64,000 nt of DNA, taken from an uncultured Gammaproteobacteria bacterium. GTDB lineage: Bacteria > Pseudomonadota > Gammaproteobacteria > Pseudomonadales > Pseudohongiellaceae. Numbering within the stretch: position 1 is the first letter of the stretch; the number at the start of each line of letters is the position of its first letter. A program made the position numbers and the translations under genes. Under the pieces are notes generated by a model. It was given only the letters and a program-made list of their open reading frames with translations, was not told where the DNA came from and made no database searches. The DNA is taken from positions 1-64,000 of the forward strand of contig CAIOZF010000173.1 of assembly GCA_903862645.1 (NCBI GenBank). The letters run 5' to 3'. Below are positions 19,315 to 28,485 of the stretch, piece after piece.

Positions 19315-20261
19315 GCAGACACCAGCGCAGCGGTGTCATGGTGCAAAGCCTCGAGAATCTTGTCGGCGCCCTGCGCCAGAAGTGCTTCGGCCGCGGCGAT
19401 GCCCAGCTGTTCGGCAGCGGCACGCGGGCCGCGAATCTCGCTGCGCAGGATGCGTTGCCCGTTCGCTTCGCCAACCAAGGCACGCAGATAAAGATCATCG
19501 CCCTCGATCTCGGCGAAGCAGGCAATGGGCACCTGGCAACCACCGTGCAGATGGGTGTTGACGGCACGCTCGGCGACCACGCGATCCGCACTCTCCTGGT
19601 GATGCAGTGGCTGCAGCAGAGCGATCACATCCTTGTCCGCCACGCGGCACTCAATGCCGACCGCGCCTTGTCCGCCTGCGGGCAGAGAGGTATGAGTATC
19701 AAGACGCTGGCGAATACGCTCGGCGAGCTTGAGGCGCACCAGCCCGGCGGTCGCAAGGATGATGGCGTCATAGTCGCCACGATCGAGCTTGCTCAAACGG
19801 GTGCCGACGTTGCCACGCAGATCGCCGATCTGCAGGTCCGGGCGCAGAGCGCGCAGCTGACACTGACGGCGCAGGCTGGAAGTGCCCACGCGGGCTCCCA
19901 GCGGCAGGTCTTCGAGGCGGGCATAGGTGTTGGAGACAAAAGCATCGGTGGGGTCTTCGCGTTCGCAGATAACGGTCAGGCCAAGTCCTTCCGGAAACTC
20001 CATCGGCACGTCTTTCATCGAATGCACGGCGATGTCCGCAGTCCCTTCCAGTAGCGCGACCTCCAGCTCTTTCACGAACAGCGCCTTGCCGCCGATCTTG
20101 GAGAGCGGCGAATCGAGAATGATGTCGCCACGCGTCGTCATGCCGATCAGTTCGACGCTGAGCGTGGGGTACAACGCCAGAAGCGCGCTCTTGACGTACT
20201 CTGCCTGCCACAGCGCCAGCGGGCTCTCCCGCGTGGCGATGCGAATTCTGTCTACTGCCAT
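19311..20261 (-). CDS. hemC: porphobilinogen deaminase HemC (hydroxymethylbilane synthase)
   Basis: A 316-residue enzyme that polymerises four porphobilinogens. The N-terminal [48 protein letters not shown] (Arg-rich substrate site) and the cofactor-Cys region [15 protein letters not shown] are all present. It is the first gene of hemC-hemD-hemX-hemY on the minus strand and diverges from argH. In Pseudomonas the algZ-algR regulators lie between argH and hemC. Here only 154 bases separate them. Confidence 0.96.
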   Translation of the reverse strand: MAVDRIRIATRESPLALWQAEYVKSALLALYPTLSVELIGMTTRGDIILDSPLSKIGGKALFVKELEVALLEGTADIAVHSMKDVPMEFPEGLGLTVICEREDPTDAFVSNTYARLEDLPLGARVGTSSLRRQCQLRALRPDLQIGDLRGNVGTRLSKLDRGDYDAIILATAGLVRLKLAERIRQRLDTHTSLPAGGQGAVGIECRVADKDVIALLQPLHHQESADRVVAERAVNTHLHGGCQVPIACFAEIEGDDLYLRALVGEANGQRILRSEIRGPRAAAEQLGIAAAEALLAQGADKILEALHHDTAALVSA

Positions 20262-20364
20262 GATCTGTTTGCTACCTTGGGTGGTCTCTTGCTGAATGAG
20301 TATCGACGTCGATTCTACGTCAACGGCAATGAAATTTCCCCTGTCCCCTGTGTGGGCGTTATGT

Positions 20365-20373
20365 TGTTATAAT
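20365..20373 (+). promoter_or_regulatory. extended -10 promoter of argH
   Basis: TATAAT at 20368-20373 preceded by TGT forms a consensus extended -10 element about 43 bases before the argH start. The -35 region is poor (C-rich), which extended -10 promoters tolerate. Confidence 0.6.
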
Positions 20374-20415
20374 CGCCGCCCCTGAGCGCCAGAAGGCATG
20401 ACTGAGAGAAGGATT

Positions 20416-21816
20416 ATGAGCGACAAGACACAAGACGCGATCAAACCCTGGGGCGGCCGCTTCAGCGAACCCACCGACGCCTTCGTGGAGCGCTTCACTG
20501 CGTCCGTCACCTTCGACAAGCGCCTCTATCACCATGACATCAACGGCTCCGTCGCCCACGCCACCATGCTCGGCAAAGTCGGCATCCTCACGGCGCAGGA
20601 AGTCTCGGACATCATCAACGGTCTGGAAGGCATCCGCGAAGACATCGTCGCCGGCCGCTTCGAATGGTCCGTGGCGCTCGAAGACGTACACATGAACATC
20701 GAGACCGAGCTGACCAAGCGCATCGGCATCAGCGGCAAGAAGCTGCACACCGGCCGTTCTCGCAACGACCAGGTCGCCACCGACATTCGTCTGTATGTGC
20801 GCGACGAGATCGACACCATTGGCAAGGAACTGACCCGTCTGCAGCAGGCGCTGCTGGATGTGGCCGAGCGCGAAGCCGACACCATCATGCCGGGCTTCAC
20901 CCATCTGCAGACCGCCCAGCCCATCACCTTCGGCCACCACATGATGGCCTGGTACGAGATGCTGGAGCGTGATTTCGACCGCCTGCAGGATTGCCGTACA
21001 CGTCTGAATTATTCCCCGCTGGGCGCCGCCGCACTGGCTGGTACCAGCTACCCGATCGACCGTGAATACACCGCGCAACTGCTTGGTTTCACCGCTGCCA
21101 CCCGCAACTCGCTGGATTCGGTGAGCGACCGAGACTTCGCCATCGAGCTGGCCGCCTGCGCGAGCATTCTGATGACGCACCTGTCGCGCTTCTCCGAGGA
21201 GCTGGTGCTGTGGACGTCCTCGCAGTTCGACTTCGTGGATCTGCCCGATCGCTTCTGCACCGGCTCGTCCATCATGCCGCAGAAGAAGAACCCCGACGTG
21301 CCGGAGCTGGTGCGTGGCAAGACCGGCCGCGTCAACGGCCATCTGGTGGCACTGCTGACGCTGATGAAGTCCCAGCCGCTGGCCTACAACAAAGACAATC
21401 AGGAAGACAAGGAGCCGCTGTTCGACCTCATCGACACGGTGCGCGACTGCTTGAAGGCCTACGCGGACATGGTGCCCGCGATCAGGCCGAAGAAGGAGAA
21501 TCTCTACAACGCGGCGCTCAAGGGCTACGCCACCGCGACCGATCTGGCCGACTATTTGGTCCGCAAGGGCATCGCCTTCCGCGACGCCCATGAGATCGTC
21601 GGCAAATCGGTCGCTTATGGCATCGCGCAGAAGAAGGATCTGAGCGCGCTGTCGCTGGCCGAACTGCAGCAGTTCTCGGCGCAGATCAGCGATGATGTGT
21701 TCAAGGTGCTGACCCTGGAAGGCTCGGTGCAAGCCCGCAACCACGTCGGCGGCACCGCCCCGAACCAGGTCCGCGCCGCCGTCGCCAAACGCCGCACCGA
21801 CATCGCGGCCCGCTAG
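20416..21816 (+). CDS. argH: argininosuccinate lyase ArgH
   Basis: A 466-residue member of the fumarase/aspartase superfamily that cleaves argininosuccinate to arginine and fumarate. Motifs are [18 protein letters not shown] at the N terminus, [12 protein letters not shown] (residues ~110-121), the [13 protein letters not shown] loop, and the catalytic signature [16 protein letters not shown] near residue 280. The ATG at 20416 is chosen over the ATG at 20398 because AGAAGGA precedes it and it matches family starts. The gene ends 7 bases before a perfect palindrome. Confidence 0.96.
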   Translation: MSDKTQDAIKPWGGRFSEPTDAFVERFTASVTFDKRLYHHDINGSVAHATMLGKVGILTAQEVSDIINGLEGIREDIVAGRFEWSVALEDVHMNIETELTKRIGISGKKLHTGRSRNDQVATDIRLYVRDEIDTIGKELTRLQQALLDVAEREADTIMPGFTHLQTAQPITFGHHMMAWYEMLERDFDRLQDCRTRLNYSPLGAAALAGTSYPIDREYTAQLLGFTAATRNSLDSVSDRDFAIELAACASILMTHLSRFSEELVLWTSSQFDFVDLPDRFCTGSSIMPQKKNPDVPELVRGKTGRVNGHLVALLTLMKSQPLAYNKDNQEDKEPLFDLIDTVRDCLKAYADMVPAIRPKKENLYNAALKGYATATDLADYLVRKGIAFRDAHEIVGKSVAYGIAQKKDLSALSLAELQQFSAQISDDVFKVLTLEGSVQARNHVGGTAPNQVRAAVAKRRTDIAAR

Positions 21817-21822
21817 CCCCGG

Positions 21823-21877
21823 AAATTTGGGGTCAGAGTAAAAATACAGGCTGTATTTTTACTCTGACCCCAAATTT
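21823..21877. repeat. perfect 27-bp inverted repeat, likely bidirectional terminator / MITE-like element
   Basis: The arms 21823-21849 and 21851-21877 are exact reverse complements with a single G between them. The core reads GGGGTCAGAGTAAAAATAC. It fills the space between the argH stop and the stop of the DegS-like protease, and T and A tracts on both sides suit termination in both directions. Similar GGGGTCAGAGTAAAAAT palindromes are scattered in many gammaproteobacteria, often near REP-associated (IS200-like) transposases. This last point is recollection, not a search result. Confidence 0.85.
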
Positions 21878-22960
21878 TTAGCGCTCTGCTGTTCCCTGCA
21901 GTTCAATCTCGTACGTCTGCGTCGCGCTATCACGCCGCGTCGTCACCGTGACCACATCCCCCGCGCGATGATTCTCCAGCGCATTGAGCAGATCATCTTC
22001 GTTAGCGATGCTCGCCCCCTCGATTGACGTGATCACATCGCCCAGCAAAACGCCCTGACTGGTCTCCCGCAGACCCCGCATGCCGGCGCGCTGCGAGCCA
22101 CCGCCTTCGATCACGTCCATCACCACCACGCCCTCAATCTGCGCGTTCTGCCGATAGTAATCCGCATACTGCGCGGGCAGCACAGAGATGCCCATCGTGG
22201 GCGTCTGCACCTGACCATAAGTAATCAGCTCCGGCACGATCTTCTTCACCGTGTTCGCCGGAATCGCAAAACCGATGCCGGAACTGACGCCGGTCGGACT
22301 GTAGATCGCCGTATTCACGCCCACTAACTGCCCCAGTGAATTGAGCAACGGGCCTCCGGAATTACCAGGATTGATCGCCGCGTCGGTCTGAATCACATCC
22401 CGAATCTTGCGGCGGCTGACCGAATCGATCTCGCGTCCCAGCGCACTCACCACCCCCACCGTCAGCGTCGTATCCAGCCCGAACGGATTGCCGATCGCGA
22501 TCACCTTGCGCCCCACCTCCAGCAACGACGAATCGCCCACCTGGATCGGCGTCAGCTTCTCCTGTGGCGCATCGATACGCAGCACGGCCAGATCCTTGTC
22601 CGGCTCATAACCCACCACCTCGGCGTCATAAGCATTGCCATCCTGCAGCGTTACCGTCAGCCGCGATGCCTGCTGGATCACATGAAAATTCGTGACCACA
22701 TAGCCCTCTTTGCTCCACACAAAACCCGACCCACTGCCCTGCGGCACCTCTTGCGGGTTCAGCGAATAGTAAGAACGCTGCACCAGCCGCGAGTTGGTGA
22801 TGTACACCACCGACGGACTGGCCTGCTTGAACACCTCGATGTTGTTCGCCTCGTCATCGGTCTTGAAGGTGGCGTAATCCTGCTGCGCAATCGCGCTGCC
22901 GTTGGCCAGCTGCAGTCCCAGAAGAGCGACGAAGGGAAGCCAATATTGGCGTTTGTTCAT
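21878..22960 (-). CDS. DegS/AlgW-type periplasmic serine protease
   Basis: A 360-residue HtrA-family protease with an N-terminal signal or anchor (residues 1-25, ending GSAIAQ), a trypsin-like domain and one PDZ domain. The triad is His in VVTNFHVI, Asp in EPDKDLAVLRI and Ser in INPGNSGGPLL. One PDZ (residues ~255-355) places it with DegS/AlgW rather than two-PDZ DegP/MucD. DegS/AlgW cleave the anti-sigma factor RseA/MucA in envelope stress. No algU-mucAB genes are in the window. It converges with argH. Confidence 0.88.
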   Translation of the reverse strand: MNKRQYWLPFVALLGLQLANGSAIAQQDYATFKTDDEANNIEVFKQASPSVVYITNSRLVQRSYYSLNPQEVPQGSGSGFVWSKEGYVVTNFHVIQQASRLTVTLQDGNAYDAEVVGYEPDKDLAVLRIDAPQEKLTPIQVGDSSLLEVGRKVIAIGNPFGLDTTLTVGVVSALGREIDSVSRRKIRDVIQTDAAINPGNSGGPLLNSLGQLVGVNTAIYSPTGVSSGIGFAIPANTVKKIVPELITYGQVQTPTMGISVLPAQYADYYRQNAQIEGVVVMDVIEGGGSQRAGMRGLRETSQGVLLGDVITSIEGASIANEDDLLNALENHRAGDVVTVTTRRDSATQTYEIELQGTAER

Positions 22961-23129
22961 GGTGAAGTGGCTCCTGTTAGGCGCGGCGTCGGGGGCGGCG
23001 TGGCATCTGTATTAGATGGCGGCAACGGGGTGGGATTCAAGGTCAAAAACGCAAATCTGTGCTAGATACATTGCATACGGGCAAAGCGCGTCCCGGAAAT
23101 GTGCAGCATAAAATTTAATAATTTGCCAA

Positions 23130-23146
23130 AGTCCCGTTTTGGGACT
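23130..23146. promoter_or_regulatory. candidate HigA operator
   Basis: AGTCCC and GGGACT form a perfect 6-base inverted repeat with a GTTTT spacer, 12 bases before the toxin start codon. Type II antitoxins autorepress by binding such repeats over their own promoter. TTGCCA lies just upstream. Confidence 0.5.
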
Positions 23147-23157
23147 AGGATGAAAGT

Positions 23158-23460
23158 ATGCGAATAATAGCTCTCTCAACACTCAAGGAATTCTGGGAGA
23201 ACAACCCGTCATGCGATGACGCTATGGACCCTCTGCTCTCATGGTACAGGCGAACGTTACAGGCAGACTGGGCCTCACCTGCGCTGCTCAAGCAGGACTT
23301 TCGCAACGCAAGCGTACTGCGGGACGGGCGAGTGGTATTCAATATCGCGGGCAACAAGTATCGCGTGGTGGTGTGGATCAATTATGCGTATCGAGTCGTG
23401 TACATCGGCTTTGTAGGAACGCATGAGCAATATGACCGCATCGATGTTCAAACGATTTGA
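23158..23460 (+). CDS. higB: HigB-type mRNA interferase toxin
   Basis: A 100-residue RelE-superfamily toxin. The core GRVVFNIAGNKYRVVVWINY followed by YIGFVGTHEQYDRID is the HigB signature. Positively charged and aromatic residues suit ribosome-dependent mRNA cleavage. AGGA sits 7 bases before the ATG. It is the first gene of a toxin-first pair, the order typical of higBA, and the antitoxin begins 17 bases downstream. Confidence 0.9.
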   Translation: MRIIALSTLKEFWENNPSCDDAMDPLLSWYRRTLQADWASPALLKQDFRNASVLRDGRVVFNIAGNKYRVVVWINYAYRVVYIGFVGTHEQYDRIDVQTI

Positions 23461-23477
23461 AACAGGAGAGAACCAAA

Positions 23478-23849
23478 GTGAGCGTCAAGGTAATCAAGAC
23501 TGACGCGGAATATCGCGCCGCACTTAAAGGCATCGACAGCCTGATGACCGCAGCAGCCGACACCCCCGAGGGCGAGATGCTGGACCTGATGGTCACTCTG
23601 GTAGAAGCCTATGAACGCCAAAACTACCCTCTGGATCTTCCGGACGCAGTAGCGGCTATCCGCTTTGAGATGGAGCAAAAAGGGCTGACCGTAAAAGACC
23701 TCGAGCCGATGATAGGAAGAACGAACCGTGTCTACGAAGTGCTCAACTACAAACGCTCTCTGACGACTCGCATGATCTGGCGCCTGCACAAAGAACTGGG
23801 CATTCCTGCCGAGTCGCTAATCAAACCGGCGGAACAGGTGCGCCCGTAA
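23478..23849 (+). CDS. higA: HigA-type antitoxin
   Basis: A 123-residue protein. The C-terminal half is a helix-turn-helix of the HigA type: EMEQKGLTVKDLEPMIG, then VYEVLNYKRSLTTRMIWRLHKELGIP. It neutralises HigB and probably represses the pair. The GTG at 23478 is chosen because AGGAGAG precedes it by 7 bases. An in-frame TTG at 23457 overlaps the toxin stop and has no ribosome site. Confidence 0.9.
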   Translation: MSVKVIKTDAEYRAALKGIDSLMTAAADTPEGEMLDLMVTLVEAYERQNYPLDLPDAVAAIRFEMEQKGLTVKDLEPMIGRTNRVYEVLNYKRSLTTRMIWRLHKELGIPAESLIKPAEQVRP

Positions 23850-23898
23850 TTGAGGACCATGGCGATATACCAAAGCGCGGATTCAATAGGTTTACGGC

Positions 23899-24891
23899 TC
23901 ATCCACTTAGTTCGGCATCGTCCCAGCGGCTCTGGATGGCAAGAATCTCTGGCAGGATTTCGTTAAATAAATCCACCAGTTCCGGGTCGAAGTGCGCGCC
24001 GGAGCCAGCTTCGAGTTGCGCCAATATCTTCGCCAGCGGCCACGGCTCCTTGTACCGCCGTCTCATGCTCAACGCATCGAACACATCGACTACCGCGACG
24101 ATGCGTGCCGACTGCGGTATGTCCTTGCCCTTCAAACCCGCCGGGTAGCCGCTGCCATCCCACTTTTCGTGATGACACAGCGAAATTTCGGCGGCCAGCT
24201 TGAAGACGGGCGCATCGCTCTTGCTCAAGATGTCGAAGCCCACTTGCGGATGAGTGCGCATGACGATCCACTCCTGCTCATTCAGTGGCCCGGGCTTGCG
24301 CAGAATGGCCTGCGGCACACCGAGCTTGCCGGTGTCGTGCATCGGTGCGGCCAGTTCCAGGCGCGCACTGCTGTCGTCGTCCCAGCCGCAGGCCACGGCC
24401 AGGGCGCGCGAATAGGCCGCCATGCGCCAGATGTGGCCGCCAGTATCGGTGTCGTTGTAATGTCCGGCGTGGCCCAGCATCATGATCGCTTCCCGGTAGC
24501 TTTGCTCCAGAGCGGCAACCTGCACGCGCGCCAGATGGGCGCTCACTCTGGCCCGGACAATCTGCGGCAGAATAGGCTTGACGATGTAGTCCACGCCGCC
24601 AGCTTCAAAGCCGGCCGCCTCGTGTTCGGGATCGCTGTAACCGGTCACAAAGACGACCTGCAGGCAGCCCGTCGAATCGAGCTGCCTGATCTGTCGGCAC
24701 AACTCGTAGCCATCGATGTCTGGCAAGCCGATGTCCAGCAACGCCAGCGAGGGCTGGTGCTTGACGACAGCGCGCCGCGCCTCAGCCCCATTGCGGGCAG
24801 TCACCAGCACATATCCGTCCGCTAAAGTACGTTCCATAATGGCCAGGTTGGTTGGCTCGTCGTCCACGATCAATATTGTCTTGCGGCTCAT
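23899..24891 (-). CDS. response regulator with HD-GYP phosphodiesterase domain
   Basis: A 330-residue RpfG-like protein. The receiver domain (residues 1-120) has TILIVDDEPTNLA, the phospho-acceptor Asp in LALLDIGLPDIDGYEL, and Lys in DYIVKPI. The HD-GYP domain (residues ~135-320) has MHDTGKLGVP (HD), HPQVGFDIL, and HHEKWDGSGYPAGLKGKDIP (GYP). Such proteins hydrolyse c-di-GMP on phosphorylation. It is the last gene of a minus-strand operon, starting 3 bases after the REC-REC-Hpt frame, and is the likely output of the kinase at 26407-28074. Confidence 0.93.
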   Translation of the reverse strand: MSRKTILIVDDEPTNLAIMERTLADGYVLVTARNGAEARRAVVKHQPSLALLDIGLPDIDGYELCRQIRQLDSTGCLQVVFVTGYSDPEHEAAGFEAGGVDYIVKPILPQIVRARVSAHLARVQVAALEQSYREAIMMLGHAGHYNDTDTGGHIWRMAAYSRALAVACGWDDDSSARLELAAPMHDTGKLGVPQAILRKPGPLNEQEWIVMRTHPQVGFDILSKSDAPVFKLAAEISLCHHEKWDGSGYPAGLKGKDIPQSARIVAVVDVFDALSMRRRYKEPWPLAKILAQLEAGSGAHFDPELVDLFNEILPEILAIQSRWDDAELSG

Positions 24892-24894
24892 GGT

Positions 24895-26403
24895 TTAGCT
24901 CCCTAAATCTATGGCGTAATCGATCGCAAGCTTTTGCGTGTGGGTTTTTGCCGCTCGAAAATCGTAGTCCAGTACACTGGCCAATATGGCTGTCAGCGCT
25001 GGCGCCGGCAACTGCTGCTCCAGCATCGTCATCGCGCGCTTTATCAGCACCGGATTGTCAGAGTCCAGCGCAAGCAGAAATTGGCTCAATTGTTTCTGCA
25101 ACGCGATCCGCGCAGTCGCAGACAACGGCGGCGCTGCCACTCGGGTTGTATTGACGGCCTCTTTGTCTTGTTCGATAGGGGGCGCATACCGATCGATCTC
25201 TGCCATCACCGCCGCCAGCGCCTTGCTTAAATCGGCCAGAGCCGGCCCGGGGTCGTCCTGCGTGTGCAGCAACGCTTCCAACGCCTGCGCAGCGCAGCGC
25301 GTGTCAAGCAAGGCCAGGTTGGCCGCTACTCCCGAAATCTGGTGCGCCAGAGCGGCTGCCCCGGGCCGGTCGCCCGCGATCAGGTGGGTGCCAAGCAGCG
25401 CAATGGCGTCGCCGTAACTTACGGCAAAGCGACGCAGATAAGTCTGGTAGGTCGGAAGGTCTAGCCAGTTTCCCAGTGCGTGCTCGGTATCCATGACACC
25501 TGTTGCCAGGGATGCAACAGCGAGCGCGCCTGAGGGCATTGACACAGCGTTGAGCGAAGCGGTCGCTGGCTTGGCTGGAAGCAACTTGGAGGGGCGACGC
25601 AAACGCTGGATCAGGGCGACAGTCAGGGGCACATCAAAGGGCTTACGGATAAACTCCGTCATGCCAACGGCCATGGCTGCCTGCTGCTGCGACTTGAGGA
25701 CCCCAGCGCTCAGGCCCACGATGGGAAGGTCGTCAAACTGGGGCAGGCGGCGCAAACGGCGCGTTGCCTCTGCGCCGTCGAGCACCGGCATTTGCACGTC
25801 CATCAGCACCAGGTCCACTTCAAATGGGTGCTCCAAGAGCCAGTCGATCGCCTCCTGGCCGTCTTCGGCCAGGCTCACCGTAGCGCCCAGCCCCTCCAGA
25901 ATACGCTTCGCCACTTCACGGTTGATGTCGCTGTCCTCCACCACCAACAAGCGCACCCCCTCCAACGGGGGGCCGCCGCCCAGCAGATCCGAGGGCGCGC
26001 TGCCCTGATAGTTGATTCGATGCCGCTGCGCCTGACGCACGGCGTTGTAGAGGGCCGATTCAGTCACGGGCTTGGCCAGAAAGGCATCGACCAAATCTGC
26101 GTCGACCTGGCTGGCCAGACTGGCAAGCGGCTGAGCGGTAGCCATAATCACGATCGGGCAGGCGCCGTGGGCGACGCTCGCACGGATCGAGCGCGCCAAG
26201 GTCAGCCCGTCCATGCCCGGCATCTTCCAGTCAATCACGACCACATCAGGGTGCCTGGCGCTCTTCTTCTCCTGCAGCCACGCCAGGGCGCCGGCGCTGG
26301 AATCGATCTTGTGGACCTGCCAGCCCAGTTGTTGCGCGACCCTGCCAATGGCCTCCAATGCGATTTCACTGTCGTCGACGATGAGGATCTTGAGCGCGAC
26401 CAG
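24895..26403 (-). CDS. REC-REC-Hpt half of a hybrid kinase cut off by an amber codon
   Basis: The frame encodes a first receiver starting LKILIVDDSEIALE, with phospho-acceptor in VVVIDWKMPGMDG, a second receiver (VRLLVVEDSDINREVAK, LVLMDVQMPVLDG), and a C-terminal Hpt domain with the phospho-His in ALAHQISGVAANL. It has no ATG or GTG at its beginning. The first possible starts are a CTG at 26403, immediately after the stop of the kinase, or a TTG at 26358 that would remove the receiver's acidic pocket. The frame is the same as the kinase frame, so the two were evidently one gene (HK-REC-REC-Hpt, about 1060 residues) split by one TAG at 26407-26409. Expression would need readthrough, reinitiation or a CTG start. 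Confidence 0.75.
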   Translation of the reverse strand: MVALKILIVDDSEIALEAIGRVAQQLGWQVHKIDSSAGALAWLQEKKSARHPDVVVIDWKMPGMDGLTLARSIRASVAHGACPIVIMATAQPLASLASQVDADLVDAFLAKPVTESALYNAVRQAQRHRINYQGSAPSDLLGGGPPLEGVRLLVVEDSDINREVAKRILEGLGATVSLAEDGQEAIDWLLEHPFEVDLVLMDVQMPVLDGAEATRRLRRLPQFDDLPIVGLSAGVLKSQQQAAMAVGMTEFIRKPFDVPLTVALIQRLRRPSKLLPAKPATASLNAVSMPSGALAVASLATGVMDTEHALGNWLDLPTYQTYLRRFAVSYGDAIALLGTHLIAGDRPGAAALAHQISGVAANLALLDTRCAAQALEALLHTQDDPGPALADLSKALAAVMAEIDRYAPPIEQDKEAVNTTRVAAPPLSATARIALQKQLSQFLLALDSDNPVLIKRAMTMLEQQLPAPALTAILASVLDYDFRAAKTHTQKLAIDYAIDLGS

Positions 26404-26406
26404 GTT

Positions 26407-28074
26407 CTAGGACGAATCCTGCGCCGCAGCGACTCGTTTCAGCGGCAGGGTAAACCAGAACTCACTGCCCTGACCGGGCGCGCTGATCAGGCCGATCTCA
26501 CCGCCCATCAACTTCACCGTCTCGCTAGATATCGTCAGCCCCAGGCCGGTGCCCCCAAAGCGGCGGGTGGTGGACAAGTCGGCCTGGACGAAGGCCTCAA
26601 AGACAGCGCTTTGCTGCTCGGGCGGGATGCCGATACCGGTGTCGCGGAAACTGAAGCGCAACCAATCCGACCCGTCTGCTCGGCTCAGCGACTCGATGCC
26701 CACCACAATGGAACCGGCCTGCGTGAACTTGGCGGCGTTGCTCGCGAGGTTGATGAGTACCGCCTGCAAGCGCGTCGCGTCGCCAACAATGCCGCGCACT
26801 CCTGCTGGCAGGGGCGCGATGGTCACCTCAATGTCCTTTCCCCCGATGGCCGTTCCCAGAGTCGTGGCCACGTTGTCGACGATCGTCCACAGATCGAAGG
26901 GGGCCTGCTCGATCTTCAGTTGGCCGGCTTCAATCTTTGCCATATCCAGGATGTCGCTGATGCTGTCCAGCAACATGCTCCCCGAGCTTCTGATCTTGCG
27001 CACCATCTCGCGCGCGACTCCATCCAGATTGGCCTGCTCCAGTAGATAGGCCAGGCCGAGAATAGCGTTGAGCGGCGAGCGGATCTCGTGACTCATGTTA
27101 GCCAGGAACATGCTCTTTGCTTGGTTGGCGGCTTCGGCCTGCGCGCGTGCCTCCAACTCTAAGGCATGGCTATTCTTCTGTGCCGTAACGTCCCGGTGGG
27201 TTCCTGACATCAGCAGAGGATTGCCATCGGCCGTTCGGCTCGTCACCCGGCTGCTGCTATGCAGCCACACCCAGTGCCCGTCCCTGTGGCGCAGGCGCGC
27301 GTCGCATTCATAGTGATCCGACTGACCGGCGAGGTGCTCCTTCAACAGCCTTTCCGCACCCTCCCGGTCTTCCGGGTGAGTGCGATTGATCCAGGTCTCC
27401 ATGGAGGCTGGCATAAATTCTGCCAGCCCGAACCCGATCAACTTTGCACTGCGCTCGTCCATCGAGAGCTCGCCGGTGAGCAAGTTCCATTCCCAAGTGC
27501 CGACATTCGCGCCTTCGAGGACGTCGGACAGGCGCCTGCGCTCCTCGGCGAGGATCGCCGCAACGTCCTCCAAAGTCACGCGCACCAGCTCCTCTTCCAC
27601 GCAATCGGCAAGGTCGCGCAGCATGGTAATGTCCCTGGCGCCGAATGCCCGCAGCTGCGTGTCGATGACGCACAGCGTGCCGACTCGCTCTCCGCCCGGC
27701 GCATGCAACGGCGTCCCAGCATAGAAGCGTATCTTGGGACTGCCGGTTACTAACGGATTGTCAGCGAAGCGCGGATCCTCAGTGGCATCGGGGACAATCA
27801 GGATGGCGTCGTTCAGGATGGCGTGGCCGCAGAAGGAGATGTCGCGTGATGTCTCGGTCGCGTCCAATCCTTGGCACGACTTGAACCACTGCCGCTCCTC
27901 ATCGACCAGAGACACCAAGGCAATTGGAACGTCGAAATGTCGCTGTGCGACTCGGGTGATGCGGTCAAAGCGCGCTTCGGCCGGCGTATCGAGCACCTTG
28001 AGGGCATACAACGCCGCCAGGCGTTCCGCTTCGTTTGTAGGGATGTCGGGGGAATGCCGGAATTTTACCGTCAT
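26407..28074 (-). CDS. GAF-PAS sensor histidine kinase (N-terminal half of a hybrid kinase)
   Basis: A 555-residue protein with an N-terminal GAF domain (LKVLDTPAEARFDRITRVAQ ... GTLCVIDTQ, residues 1-175), a PAS domain with PAC (GTWEWNLLTGELSMDERS, residues ~185-305), a HisKA domain with the phospho-His at about residue 329 (MSHEIRSPLNAILGL), and a complete HATPase_c domain (NLASNAAKF, FRDTGIGIPPEQ, GTGLGLTIS). No transmembrane helix is seen, so it is a cytosolic sensor. It ends RVAAAQDSS-TAG, and the receiver reading frame continues without a shift after that single stop. It is the first gene of an operon with the REC-REC-Hpt frame and the HD-GYP regulator. Confidence 0.9.
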   Translation of the reverse strand: MTVKFRHSPDIPTNEAERLAALYALKVLDTPAEARFDRITRVAQRHFDVPIALVSLVDEERQWFKSCQGLDATETSRDISFCGHAILNDAILIVPDATEDPRFADNPLVTGSPKIRFYAGTPLHAPGGERVGTLCVIDTQLRAFGARDITMLRDLADCVEEELVRVTLEDVAAILAEERRRLSDVLEGANVGTWEWNLLTGELSMDERSAKLIGFGLAEFMPASMETWINRTHPEDREGAERLLKEHLAGQSDHYECDARLRHRDGHWVWLHSSSRVTSRTADGNPLLMSGTHRDVTAQKNSHALELEARAQAEAANQAKSMFLANMSHEIRSPLNAILGLAYLLEQANLDGVAREMVRKIRSSGSMLLDSISDILDMAKIEAGQLKIEQAPFDLWTIVDNVATTLGTAIGGKDIEVTIAPLPAGVRGIVGDATRLQAVLINLASNAAKFTQAGSIVVGIESLSRADGSDWLRFSFRDTGIGIPPEQQSAVFEAFVQADLSTTRRFGGTGLGLTISSETVKLMGGEIGLISAPGQGSEFWFTLPLKRVAAAQDSS

Positions 28075-28108
28075 AAAACTCTATTCCAAGCCAAGTCCAG
28101 TAAACGTT

Positions 28109-28129
28109 TAATTCTAAAATTGAGAATTA
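28109..28129. promoter_or_regulatory. inverted repeat upstream of the kinase operon
   Basis: TAATTCT and AGAATTA form a 7-base inverted repeat with a 7-base spacer, about 35-55 bases before the kinase start, in an A+T-rich region. It could be an operator of the operon. No further support. Confidence 0.3.
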
Positions 28130-28194
28130 CTGCAAATCTTTATCATTATGTTTGTTGTTGCGAATCTGTCCGGCTACTCGCAATTTTTATAATT

Positions 28195-28485
28195 TTAGTT
28201 ATAGCATTGAACTGCCAAATATTCGCCTCGCGAAAATTGATCAACCGTTACAAGTGAGATGACGATATCTCTAATTTCTGTGCCTGCTTCAGCTCCTCTC
28301 GCTGAAGCGAAAGAAGCCCATACATACGCCAAAAAATAATCTATGGCAACGCCTATTCCCTCCTGAAAACTTTTACCTAGAAAAATATACGCGTCGCTTT
28401 TGCATTGACATCGTTGGCCAACGCGAGAGTCGTGGTGAAATCTTGAGCGTAGGTTAATCCAGATTCCAAAAAAAAGTACCGACAA
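28195..28485 (-). pseudogene. fragment of a Sel1-repeat gene
   Basis: The frame contains one clear Sel1 repeat, AYIFLGKSFQEGIGVAIDYF followed by LAYVWASFASARGAEAGTEIRD, and a C-terminal tail like those of complete Sel1 proteins (ISLVTVDQFSRGEYLAVQC). There is no signal peptide, no ATG start (only TTG) and no upstream repeats. The surrounding DNA is A+T-rich and otherwise empty. It reads as the 3' remnant of a Sel1 protein gene. A small functional protein cannot be excluded. Confidence 0.5.

Noticed and set aside
20359-21744. 461-codon open frame antisense to argH
   Set aside because: It lies wholly on the opposite strand of a highly conserved enzyme gene, lacks any motif and a plausible start, and is the expected shadow of G+C-rich coding sequence.
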